From assembly GCF_022605725.1 (NCBI RefSeq), contig NC_065548.1, positions 41,595,131 to 41,659,130 of the forward strand: a DNA stretch of 64,000 nt, read 5' to 3'. The stretch is from Anthonomus grandis grandis (Eukaryota > Arthropoda > Insecta > Coleoptera > Curculionidae). A program made the translations under genes and the position numbers. Shown here piece after piece: positions 46,521-57,872 of this stretch (position 1 is the stretch's first letter; each line of letters starts with the position of its first letter). The notes below the pieces were generated by a model. It did not search any database and was not told the DNA's origin. It worked only from the letters and a program-made list of their open reading frames with translations.

Positions 46521-47284
46521 ATAAAATCTCCGATTCTTAAGTTTGACGGAATAAGTTTTTAGTAACAACAATTGGCTTTACTGCGTTATTGTTTACATTG
46601 AACAACATTTTTATAAAAATTAAGAGATGTTTTATCCAATTACTATTCATAATTTTTTATTTTATCTATTATATTTAACATTAATTTTTTTAGTGTAAGA
46701 AAGTTATTTTTCAAATCCTTGCAAAACTGCCCATACGGTTAGAATTATAGAATTATCACAAAACTATTTAAGGTTAACTACATTTGTTATAACATTGTAC
46801 TCTGAAGATAAGTTTATTTATTATTTGGCAAAGTTTCTGATATATTCTCTCACATGTAAGTAGTATAATATTATATAATTTAATAAATTTTTTACAGAGC
46901 ACATTGTCACCCAAACGCTGACATACATTGACGTAAAGATTAACTGGGAATCAACCATTTTCACGAACATAAATAAGATCTATAGTTAAGTTACTAATAT
47001 TTAATACTGGTCTGATGAGGTTGTTAAATTTTCTAAATTTACTAGTTAAAAATTACTTAAATTTATCGATAAACCAAAAAGATTTTGGTAGGAAATAAAA
47101 ATCTGTTTTAGAAATAACCAATAAAAAATATATATTTTAGAAAATTTGTCTTAAGAGTTAAAGAACAGGTTGATTGCTAATCAATAAATTACCTATTGAA
47201 TCTTTAATCGTCACCAATTATTAGAAAAGTTCTAGTAACTCGGTAAGTTTATTGACGTGATAGTTGACTATAAAATAGAGCGTT
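46521..47284. other. AT-rich spacer
   Basis: No gene was recognised and no structure was noted. Confidence 0.4.
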
Positions 47285-48560
47285 TTGAATTTTATTATTA
47301 ATTTTTATTTTTTTGTTTGGCGGCAGAATATGGTTTGGAGTAACTTTGGCCCATATTTGGGTGCAACATTGGCCCGGGCGAATATTACCCCAACAGGTGA
47401 CTACAAATATTTTACAATGATATATTTTTTAGGGTGGTTAATGATGCCTCGATATTCAAAAAAACGCCTTGGGTCAAGATCGTATGAAAACTATACGTTT
47501 AAAGAACTGAAAGAATTCTTACAAGTAATTAGATTAGGTCAGATGCCTCAACTAATTATTGCCGGAACTTATGGGATTCCTAGGTCTGCAATCAAAAATA
47601 AATTAAAGGGCATAAAAAAAATAATTTGATAGTAGACAAAATATTACTTGATGCGTCATAAAAACTTAGCCCTACGAATTAGTTCCAATATCAAGAGAGT
47701 TTAAGTAGAAGTTTTGAAAACTGAATTGAATGACTATAGGAAAACTTAGGAATCGAATATTGAATTAAGATGAGACCAACCTAAGTGAGGTAAAAGAGTA
47801 GCTAAGTATGTTAAAAAATATGCAATCGTAGCAAAAGTGCCACTTCTGTTATATTTTGTGGTAATGCAGAAGGAAAATTCCTTATTCCTTATGTTGTATA
47901 CAAGACCGAGCATCTCTGAACTACATCGACAATAGCCTCCAAAAAACAACCGCTCCAAGAGTAAGTGGTTTGACGGAACTACATTGGAAGATTAGTTTGA
48001 ATGTAATTTTCCTTCGGAAGTGAAAAACCAAGGCGGACCATGTTATTTTTATAGGTGACAACCTCTTATCCCATATCAGCGCGAGGGTTCTTTAGCTATG
48101 TGAGCAGAATAATATAAGATTCGTATGTTTACTGCCAAACAACCCAACCATTGGATGTGACATTTTTTGCTCCGTTAAAAAGAGCTTAGCGAAATACTTT
48201 AATCAAGTGAAAAGAGTCAAAAGCTGGTTCCAGATTGTCAGCAATTCACAAAGTTTGTTTCCTTGAGATTCTTGAAAAGTCAAAATGTGGAGAATATTTA
48301 GGAAGTGAAAATAGGACCAAGCAGGGAAGAACAAAACTGCAGATTCCTGCTGAGAAAAGCATAAGTTCCAGTGACAAGCCTGATAAGCCCAGATACTATA
48401 CCTAAATTTTCAAAACAAATATCTGCTAAGCCAAAACGAGATTTGTTTTCAAGCTCTCCTGAGAGACCCTTAAATGAGAATGATTTAGAATCTAATAATC
48501 TAATTGAATCATTTTCTGATCTGCATGGTGACAAAAATGTTAAGATTATTTAAAATTCTA
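47285..48560 (+). pseudogene. Pogo/Tigger-type transposase, second relic
   Basis: The plus-strand start region reads MMPRYSKKRLGSRSYENYTF, LKEFLQVIRLGQMPQLIIAG and TYGIPRSAIKNKLKG (47441-47620), the Psq-type HTH of Tigger-like transposases. Later come WFDGTTLED.FECNFPSEVK (about 47968-48025), GDNL-, LP.NPT- and FCSVKKSLAKYFNQVKRVKS (about 48050-48220), remnants of the DDE region where the catalytic Asp codons are mostly changed. A terminal Ser/Asp-rich part (IPKFSKQISAKPKRDLFSSS) lies at 48371-48553. Stops and frameshifts are many. It differs clearly from the copy at 2.1-3.1 kb. Confidence 0.75.
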
Positions 48561-49215
48561 AAAGTGAGAGATAAAGTCATGCGAATTAAAAAAAAAACAT
48601 TAAGATTTCAAAACTGTATGGAAAACAGAATTAAATTTTGGAGGACGCTAGAAAAAACGGACGCATGAATGGTGTCTAAGAGAAATTAGTACAAAATATC
48701 AGAAATTAACAATTTTGTTGAAAAATAAGTGTAAATTTTAATATAGATGGAGGGTATTTTTTTGCAAAGCATTAGATTAAAATGTCCTTTGAACTTTTGT
48801 ACCTGTGTAACATTGAGAATTTTTGCTTATGTTTTTGGAAATATATTGATTATTTGCAATAGATTTCGTTAATAAATTTTTAGTTGTAAATTTTGCATTT
48901 TTTTCCTCAGTTTCTATTTACCTAAAATCAATTTAACCCTCTATGTTTTAGTGTAACATTAACCCAAGATCTATTTAACATGCACGAGAAAATGTTTCTT
49001 CGATTTAAAGTAAGTGGCACATTTAAAAAAAAATATATACAGACCAACTAAAGTACAAAATCTATGGGAACATCCATTATGATAAATAAAAGTTACGTAT
49101 CATAGGGATAAACAGGTGGTTTATTACAAGCCAAATATTACCAAAAAAATACAAAAGTTGGTCCAATGTTTTCCTATTTGACGATATTATTTTAACTTAA
49201 TTGACTGCAATATAT
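48561..49215. other. AT-rich spacer
   Basis: No gene was recognised. The stretch may include the 3' part of the preceding Tigger relic. Confidence 0.4.
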
Positions 49216-49219
49216 TTAA
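49216..49219. repeat. TTAA target duplication, left
   Basis: TTAA directly precedes CCCATTAACGCCT. The same TTAA lies after the inverted copy at 51783-51786. Confidence 0.9.
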
Positions 49220-51782
49220 CCCATTAACGCCTGGTTAATTTTTTTTTGGCAGAGAAATATCAAATGATTATTTTTAAGGTTTTTAGGATACAATACAAGG
49301 ATTGACAGCAATTTTTTAGTTTTATTGGTAATACTGTAGCCGAAATTAAATGTGACCATATGGCAACACTAGGCGTTTTAACTACCTAGTTATCATAATT
49401 TGTGAAAAAATACAAAGAATTGTTCAGTGTCATTAATTTTAAAGTAAAAAACAAAAACTGTTATTTTAGACTAAAATCTACTTTCATTGAAAAGCTACTT
49501 TGTATGAAATTAAGAAAAACAGTCAATACAAACACCCACGTCGCATTTTTTGCACATTGTTCTTCCCACTGCGGAACAGCCCTCTCCAGCACAATGTCGC
49601 CGTTTGTTTTGGGGAACTCGAATAACCAAATGATCCCTTTTATCATACCGAATATTATCCGATACCCTGTTCAAGGAAACTGAGCTTGAAGATGTGGAAA
49701 CTTTACCAGGATCTTTTGGTGGAACTCCAAAAGAGTTTCGCAAATAAAATTTCGCTATTTCCCTTCTAAACTCTAATTGCGGAAGAGTTCCTCCAAATTT
49801 CTTGTGGAGTTGCCAAGCATTCTGCACACACGCATCCATTAGCCACGTAAATATACTCCACCACCACTTTTTACCCCTTATACCAATGCGGTATCTCGAT
49901 ATATTCTCGTCCATAAGGTCAACGCTACCCATATGAGAATTGTAAGTTCCAATCACAAACGGCCGAGGCACTTGAACTACTTTTTTTTCGGCACTTAAAT
50001 ATCGGCGCACAGATCCAATTGGTTGTACTCCAAAACATGTTGACGCCAGAGTGACAACTCCATCATCAGCCCAGCGAACATATGAAATCCCATTTCCCTT
50101 ATTAAAGATAGATTCGGTAGTACCTCTCGGTTTTCTTTCAAAGGTCTTTTTTTTCTGTAAGAGAGCATCCCTTAGGTAATCTATTTTCACGCACAGTTCC
50201 AGTACCTTGATACCCTTTATCTCGTAAATATTTAAGGAGCTTTACGCCTGTAAATAAATTATCAAAATAGAGTTTATATGGTTTGAAACCTTTTACTCTT
50301 TCTACTTCTTTTAGCATTTGCACCATGGGCGCTGATGCTTTATTGAATAATAATTCATACTCAGGGGAGCGGCGGGGGTTATTTCCCTGATACATTTCAA
50401 AGTTGATGAGGTAACCGGAAGCCGTATTCATACACCACATTTTATAGCCGAAACGAACTGGCTTACCTCGAATAAACTGCTTGCAGCTGTGTTTTGCGAA
50501 GTATCGAATCATAGATTCGTCGTAACATAGATGCTCTTCAGGCTCAAAATAAGCTAAAAAGTTTTTCTTGATCTTATCCATTAGTGGACGCATTTTCCAC
50601 ACTTTATCAGACAGCTCTGGTTTACAATTATCAGCGAAGTGAATAAAACGCGAAATTTGCAAAAACCGGTCCCTGCGCATAGACATGTAAACCAGTTCAT
50701 TTCTCATGTCATTATTTGAGTCCCAGTAAAACCTTTTTCCTGGTAAATCAATATACCCACTAATAATAAGAATGCAAATGTAGCATTTCATTTCTCCTAC
50801 AGATACTTTAGGGTCCGGACAGTTTTTGAATAAGGCATACCTGGACGTTTCCTCGATCATCATATGTATGATGTCATCATGGATAAACAATTCTAATAAT
50901 TCCACGGGATTTAAATGTTGATATGGCTTGAAGTCACATGTTGGAAAAATTTGGTGATTTGGTTGCAAATCTCCTTGGACCCAGTCAAAGTCCTCTACAT
51001 CAACAGTAATTTGTGTTATCGAAGATGCTTTGTTTTGTGATGGCGAAGGAGACCTATGTTTTGGTAAGGCACGAAGTTATCCAAGACTTCGCGACAAATC
51101 ATCAGAACTGCACTTACCAACTCTGGTGTTGTCCAGGAGTTTTACTTCGGCTTGACCTCTAAGTTGTCTGCCAGATTAATTGTCAATAAATCCACTACCA
51201 TCTTCATCCCCGGAGTCTACGTCTGTCAGAACGTCCATCAGAACGTCCACCCGTCCGGATCGGGTGGTTCAATAAATATTTCGTCTATATTATCACTATA
51301 GGCAATCCCTAGGGCATCTTGAAGTGAGAAACCCCTCCTATAACAAAAAAAAAGCAATTTACAAAAAATTCGGTAGTGTAACCGCCTAGCGTTACCATAC
51401 GGTAACAGGCTGATATATACATCTGTAGCTAATATGGCATAACTCAGATTTCGACAAAAAAATAACTAGTACAATATTTGATATGTCTTCTCACTGGCTA
51501 ATAAAGTTAGAAACGGTTTCATAAAAAAACTCGAACAATATACTTACACAAATTTTGGCTCCATAGCACTTTTACGCAATAGCAAAAACACCTAAATAAA
51601 TTACACGCACACGTGTCTGGTACGAACGTCGTCTAGACCTGTTATGAACTAATCAACAAGTTGAACTATTTTTAAGAGACTGACAGCGCCATCTCTCCAA
51701 CCGGCCTAAAAATAGAGCCGCAGCATCCTTTACAGAAAGCGTAAATAATTGTGACCATACGGTAACGCTAGGCGTTAATGGG
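49220..51782. mobile_element. Complete piggyBac transposon, 2563 bp
   Basis: It is bounded by TTAA on both sides. The terminal inverted repeats are CCCATTAACGCCT (49220-49232) and its exact inverse at 51770-51782, 13 bp perfect. A module of the type gtgaccatacggtaacgcta + ggcg occurs at 49352-49375 (variant), at 51751-51774 (running into the right terminal repeat), and inverted at 51384-51407 inside the intron. It encodes one spliced transposase on the minus strand. Complete ends, but a damaged gene. Confidence 0.95.
49510..51564 (-). pseudogene. piggyBac transposase with intron; recent-looking lesions
   Basis: Exon 1 is ATGGAGCCAAAATTTGT (51564-51548). The donor is GTAAGTA and the intron is 51338-51547; the acceptor ttttgttatag leads in frame to RGFSLQDALGIAYSDNIDEI, the usual acidic N-terminus. 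The catalytic Asp residues are in CYDESMIRYF (about 50521), KLYFDNLFTG (about 50263) and MGSVDLMDENISRYR (about 49920). A Cys-rich C-terminal finger (CAGEGCSAVGRTMCKKC...CIDC) ends the protein, as in the family. Lesions: a duplicated segment and stop near 51250, two further in-frame stops (near 51180 and 51075), and a one-base shift in a run of eight A at about 50148-50155, which splits two otherwise open frames (50968-50138 and 50190-49510). The core is otherwise well preserved. Confidence 0.9.
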
Positions 51783-51786
51783 TTAA
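51783..51786. repeat. TTAA target duplication, right
   Basis: TTAA directly follows the inverted terminal repeat of the piggyBac element. Confidence 0.9.
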
Positions 51787-54119
51787 TGATAATTTTATCT
51801 AAAAATAAAAATGTATAATGTATTTTATGAATAACGCATTTATTTTTATTTTTATTTTTTTGACGATTAATCTCAGCCCTAATGTTTCATTGAAACATTA
51901 TCTCACTAAATTAATTCTGCAAACAGAAACGCATCAGAGAAACAATAACGAGGGATCATTAAATGAGTTTCATTCCCATCGATCAGGTTAGTAATGCACG
52001 GCAATCATTCAATCATAACGCGGAAGCTCATGTCAATTTACGCTGGACGATGCTTGCCTAATATTTCCTAATTCCTAATTTGTGGTGAATCGGGCCCTAA
52101 TGGAAACTCGTTATTGGTTTAGTATAGTTTTAACCTACTTAAATTTTGCCTGCCTTAAATTTGTTTTAACATTTTTATAATAATAATAAGTTAAGCTTTT
52201 AAATTAATTGCTTTATTGCAAAATTATTAGTTAACGGGCTCATTTAACTTACATTAAACTAAATGAAACCGTTGCCATTTTTAATACAAATATTACAAAT
52301 TAATTTTAAAATAAAAGTTACATTTTTCGGTCTTTTATATTTTAAAATTAATAGATGGATAGAAATAATCTTATTCGGGGTAGAGTTCCGTTAAAAAGGT
52401 AAATTCTAATAGGGCAAAAGTTTAACCCATATTTTTATACCGAAACTTATCGGTTTAAAGAGAAATCGAAAAGTTACCAAAGCAATTTTGTGAATCTATG
52501 ATAAGAGAAGAAGGCGTTAACTTCGTGTTATCTTTTATTGCAAACTAATAATATTTAAAATATTTAATTTAGAATGTAAACTTCGGAAAAGTCAGAAAAT
52601 TAGAACAGAAGATATTACAAAACAAAGTTTAAAAACAAAAGAATTTCTGAAATATCCTGTTAAAACGAAAATTTTAGGAAGCAAGAGGAGAGAATTAAAG
52701 AGGCGCAAAATAATTTTGCCATTTTGTTTAAAGCTTTTGCTTTCAATATTATTATACTAAACTCACCTGCGCATAAAACTATACACAGATAATCTAGGAG
52801 AGGATAATGGAACAAGTAGGCAAAAAATGTAACATTGATACTGCGAGGAGATCGCCCCAGTATCCATCAAGAATACAGGCCTTAAAAGATGCTTAAAACA
52901 GCACCAATGAAACTAGAGAAGATACGAATTATTAAAAGGCAGTCGAATCTTACTTGGTTTTATGCTAAACGACAAAGTTGCCGGGTTAAATACTGACCAA
53001 GACATTGTAATTAATTAGTGAATAATTGAAACTTGGTTGTACCAGGGTACATCGCGTACCGCGATAAAATTACATGAATATGAAAATAAAAAACATCACG
53101 ATTTCGAATCTTACGACTAGCCAGCCACAATTCTAGGCAAGTCATTTGTTAAGGGGTACACTTAAATAAAAATTTGCTACATCGCGTACGGATATGATAC
53201 TTTAGGGAATTGTTGCTGACAGTTTTTAACAACCAATAATATTTATTTACCAGTGATAAACAATAACAGTAAAAAACTTGCAACTGTCTTATCAGGCGGG
53301 AAAATGACTGGACTTTTCCAACTTTTCTTGTCACATGGATATGACTTCTTTGTTTATGACGTAATTTAGGCCTTGAGCCAGATCCTAAGTCAGGTTAAGA
53401 TCCTAAGGCTGAGTCCTAAGCGAAGTATTAAGTCTTAAGGGCCGAAGAAATGTATAACCAATGTCATGATTTCTGATTTGTTATTGGTATTTTGATTTTG
53501 GGACTAGTCATAGTCAATATGACTAGTCCCAATTTATATTATTTAATGGTTCCTTGATTTAGTAATTATTATCTAGTGACTAAATTTTATTCTTTGCAAT
53601 TTACAATGTAATGTAATTTGCGTATCTACCTAAATAATAATCTATACAATACTTTCTAATTTCACTACCCTGATTTTCATACAGCATTTTTACTTGTAAA
53701 CTTTATTTGATTTAGTACAAACATATTGTACAGTGTACTGTCCGTAGCTTGCTGACTTTGGCCAAAGGGTACTTACATACTACCGTGTTATTTTTTTTAT
53801 ATTTTATGACTTTGGTGCATAGAGCTTTGATTTCAGGGGTTAACAAGAAACTGTCTTATAATTTTTACAACGACGATTTATTTAAGTGTTAGGTTAAACA
53901 AAGAATATTGACCTGAAATTGCATATTTTATAATATAGTAGCGTTAATAATTAAAGCTTATTTTGTGTTTAACTATGTTTTATATTGTAGCGTTTTATTT
54001 TTCTATTTCGTATGTTCACTAACGCTCCATTGATATTTCATTAATATCAATAATTATATTAATAATTTCAGTCAACTTCTTTTATCGATATTTCTTTAAA
54101 TTCACACTGTCAATGACAC
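51787..54119. other. Long AT-rich interval
   Basis: No gene was recognised. A hairpin with perfect 14-bp arms (ttgggactagtcat) and a 7-nt loop is at 53498-53532. The word tacatcgcgtac occurs twice (near 53047 and 53179). A cluster of 'cctaag' words lies at 53385-53440. Confidence 0.4.
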
Positions 54120-54473
54120 ATTACTACTGTAACGCATCACTCTCCTGGTTTTATTATTCATGCTTTCTGTTGACGGTCCGTCACTCTTCTGGTTGGTCTT
54201 GATTGATGTTTTCTCTGATTGGATTGACATTGACAGCTCAGGCGAGAGGTGGGGTCGTAACTTATTTAGTCGGTACTGCATCCATTTTTCGAGGACTTGT
54301 TCCCGTGTCGCAGGTAGAAGCGCACGTAAAAGGCCAGTTTTTTATTTTCGAAATTTGTGAAGCAGGAAGTGGCCAATATGGCTTATAATTTATAGTCCTT
54401 AATCTTGTTCCTTTAGGGAACTGTTTATTTCATAATTCTGGTGCAGGATGCCCAAGATTTTAATGGATAGATA

Positions 54474-54683
54474 ATGAAACTTAGCAAGGTGAGTGTGTCA
54501 CATTTTGAACGCCATTCATTTTTTTATCGACAGTGAATACAATGGCAACCGTTGTTTTAGGGTTTTACTTTTCCGTTTTCCTCTTTATTCTTCTTTAATT
54601 GTTGATGGCTACAGGCTGTTGATTTCCCCGTGAAATTGCTGAAAGCGGTGGAGCTGGAGCCAGAGTTAGAGCTAGATTCCTAG
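54474..54683 (+). CDS. Possible small spliced frame (27 codons), speculative
   Basis: ATG 54474 opens MKLSK. It is followed by a good donor, GTGAGTG (54489), and an acceptor ttgttgatggctacag ending at 54614. The second exon continues in frame as AVDFPVKLLKAVELEPELEL + DS and stops at TAG 54681. The intron would be 126 bp. The second exon is GC-richer than its surroundings, as is the region 54150-54400 upstream, which could be a promoter or 5' leader. There is no homology I recognise. It may be a short peptide, a 5' UTR of a longer transcript, or chance. Confidence 0.2.
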
Positions 54684-55605
54684 TCCAGATAGCTAAGCTA
54701 CAAGTGGCACACATTTACAGCCTTGATTTTGAAGGCTAACCGTTAATTTCTTAGAGGAATATACAGGCCAGTTTATTCCATTTATTTAAATATTATTAAC
54801 CATAGATTTTTCTCACTTATTTAAATTTTTATTAATATACCTTTAATTTCAATTTATTGCTACAAATAATTAATCAATATCATAATTTAATAAGTCAATT
54901 TCGTATCTATACTTTTAGTTATTTTTTGTTCAGTATTTTTCAGTACCTTTTTTGGTAGTTAAGTAGATATAACTCGGTTAAGGCTAATATGCCTTAGGTA
55001 AAAAAGGTTCATGAACTTTCCCCTGCGTAATACAATTATATACTAAAAACTTTAATAATTGCAATATATTTGTCAAGTGCTGAAATCTACCTAGTAGGGA
55101 AATCATAATTTAAATGTTACTTTTGTCAAACTTGTTTTAATCATATCAACATTATTCATATTTTAATTCATAATAAATTATTAACATTTAACAGATTAGA
55201 ACATGAGGTGTATACATATCTTTGATGTAAATATAATTTGGTTGTATTGTTAAGATATTTTTTTTTGCCTCTTTAAATCTACTTTATCCAGGGTCATTTA
55301 ATTGTTAATTGAAACTTATATACCAAGTCTTTTTTCTTAGTTTTCTCTCATTTATAAAAAAAAAACGAAGTGGCGCCCTCTTATTTATTAATTATAATCA
55401 AGTTTATATTCTTTAATAGCCAGTCATAAGTGAACCTTCGAACAATCCCAAGCCTCCAATAATTCTGAGCTACCGTCTGCAGACTCTTGGCAAAATAGTA
55501 ACACTGTAAAGTTTACGCCACAATATTTCTTAACATCCGTTTTGTTTATGTGAAAACCAATTTGCCATTTAACGTAAACCATTTGAAAACCATTTTGCCA
55601 ATAAC
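54684..55605. other. AT-rich spacer
   Basis: No gene was recognised. Confidence 0.4.
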
Positions 55606-55609
55606 CTTT

Positions 55610-56090
55610 TAGGAAGGATGTAGCGATACGGGGTGGATGAAAAATGAAAACTTCTATGAATACATAGAAAACGTCTTATATAAATACTTAGTTGCGAAAA
55701 ACATAAAATTTCCTGTTTTTTGTTTGTTGATGAACATAAAACTCATTTAACTATTCAAATAGTGATTTATGTTTAAAGTTACAAATCATTTTAGTGGCAT
55801 TGTATCCCAACGCGACCAGAATTATGCAGCCAGCAGATGTTGTTGCAATTAAACCATTAAAGGTGAATTGGAATCGGGCAGTGTTAAAGTTTAGACGAGA
55901 TAATCCAAACTCAGTAGTTACCAAGGAGAATTTTGCATTGGTGCTAAATACAGCCATTAGTGAATTAAAATCAGATTCTATCGTTAATGGCTTTAAAGCA
56001 TATATGTATCCTATATATATAGTATATAAATATAGGATACATATAAAAGGGATTAAATCGTGGATGCCCTAACCAACACGGTGAATTTAA
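55610..56090 (+). pseudogene. Pogo/Tigger-type (DDE_1) transposase fragment, third relic
   Basis: The plus-strand text is GWMKNENFYEYIENVLYKYL (about 55633-55690), then FVDEHKTHLTIQ (about 55724-55760, second-Asp block 'LF.DGH.SHL'). In a new frame come ALYPNATRIMQPADVVAIKPLKVNWNRAV (third Asp in QPADV, about 55796-55885), NSVVTKENFALVLNTAISEL and IVNGFKAYMYPI (to about 56000). It matches the C-terminal half of jerky/Tigger-like DDE_1 transposases. One frameshift and stops are present; the N-terminal HTH half is absent. The sequence is distinct from the two other Tigger relics. Confidence 0.85.
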
Positions 56091-57872
56091 GAAAACAACC
56101 TGTAAAATAAGCCAGTTACTTAAAGCTAGAAATATCCTAGACAGGCTGATCGAGTAGATAATGTGCTTTCCAAGAAAAGTTTAAACATCAGTTGCAGGAC
56201 GTCAAAATTAGAAACATGGTATCCGCAGGCAGGGGTATCGCAGATAATTTGGTCATTCTGCGAACGGGTAAATTTAAGCAATCTTTTCGAACGAACGAAA
56301 CGACACTCAAACTATCAGGTACCTAAGCTATACATCGTACAGAGATAATAGAAATATCTCTTATGAATAGTATAGTAATACATAATATGCAAGACCTCGA
56401 GACTTGACCTTGCATCGCCAATCTGCAATGGCGTTCAACAAACCTTACACAATCAATATAAAGAGGGTTGATACTAACCGCATAGCGGGTTTTATTTAAA
56501 GGATTTCAAAACTAAAGTAGTTTCGAACTGCGGTATATATTCCAAAGATTTCCAATTAAACACAATATATGACCCAATTTCATATATTCAAACCGAAATA
56601 TATGGAATAACCTGGTGGTAGAATAACTTTACTGATAAAACAATGATTATCCACAGAGAGAGTAAATAGGCAGTTTTGCACTATCAAAACCACGCTTCAT
56701 ATCGGAACCAGGGCAAGAATGCCATCGCATCATTGTAAACGATTTTTCCAAAAAACTAGGAGTCAGTCTATCCGGATAAACTTAAGGCATTTCCCAAAGT
56801 TTCGCAACTTCGTCTTTCAACGGACATCCTAACTAATTACTGTCAATTAAATAACTATCATTTTGAAATTAAACATAAGAGGAATCTATTATGTAGATGA
56901 AGATAATACAATATTGCTATTCTGAATTGTCAATACGTAATTCCAGGCGTATCCCACCCATCCCTTGAAGGAATCAGGAGGCCTTTGGCGACGTTGTCGC
57001 TCTCGTTGATCCATTAGGCTAGATGACGAGTTAAGGAAGAGATTCTCTACTCCTTTATGCCTAACTGCAGTTGTGTTCACACCACCGTTCGCAGTTATAG
57101 ATACTACAACACTACAAAATTTGCTCTCTTTGAATAGTCAGGTTCTGTAAAAAAATATCTAATTTAGCTATAGCACCATTAACCATACTTGATTAAGCCT
57201 AATATTAATTGACCTACTAATTAACTTTTACCACATTAACTTTTTAACTATACGAGTAAAACTATACGAGTCTTATGTAACGGAAAAATTGGGTATTGAG
57301 TTCAGCGATTTTCAATGGACATTCGTATGGAATTTCAGTTCGTCCAAGTACAAAATATGGATATCCCTTGGACAGCCAATTTTGGACTAGTCATTACCGA
57401 TTTACGATATCCATTTATATTCCTATTTTGTTTAGTTTCAAGTTTAAAATACGAATTTTTAAAAGCGATTAAATTTGACACGACTACTTCAATCAATATT
57501 CTATTTTGTGGTTCATTTTTCTAAGGTGGCATTTATTGGTTCCGATAGTGATAAAAGAAACCGGAAACTGAAATATCGGTAACGGCAACTAATTGGTTTG
57601 TATTGTTTTCATTGTGTAAAAGAACTTAAAGTACAAGCCGAATTTCAAAAATGTTTTTGAAGTATTATATTTCATAGCTTATCTATTAACAAAGGTGAAT
57701 AACGGACCACATTCTGAAACTCCGATGTAAATGAATTCCGTATCATCTAGAAACCCTATACGTCTGCTTGCCAAAAGATTGACCGATTGCTTTGCTTTTC
57801 TGATCATATGGATATTTATTTTAAGTTCCACTGGTTATTTGGCTTAAAGGTACTAATTGTGCTATATTATAT
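56091..57872. other. AT-rich interval
   Basis: No recognisable gene. A minus frame at 57080-56889 (SSLMDQRERQRRQRPPDSFK) is protein-like but unassigned. Confidence 0.35.

Noticed and set aside
49402..49683. 93-codon plus frame
   Set aside because: It is antisense to the C-terminal finger of the piggyBac transposase.
53385..53440. Cluster of 'cctaag' words as a tandem repeat or array
   Set aside because: Spacing and unit length are irregular; no CRISPR-like or satellite structure.
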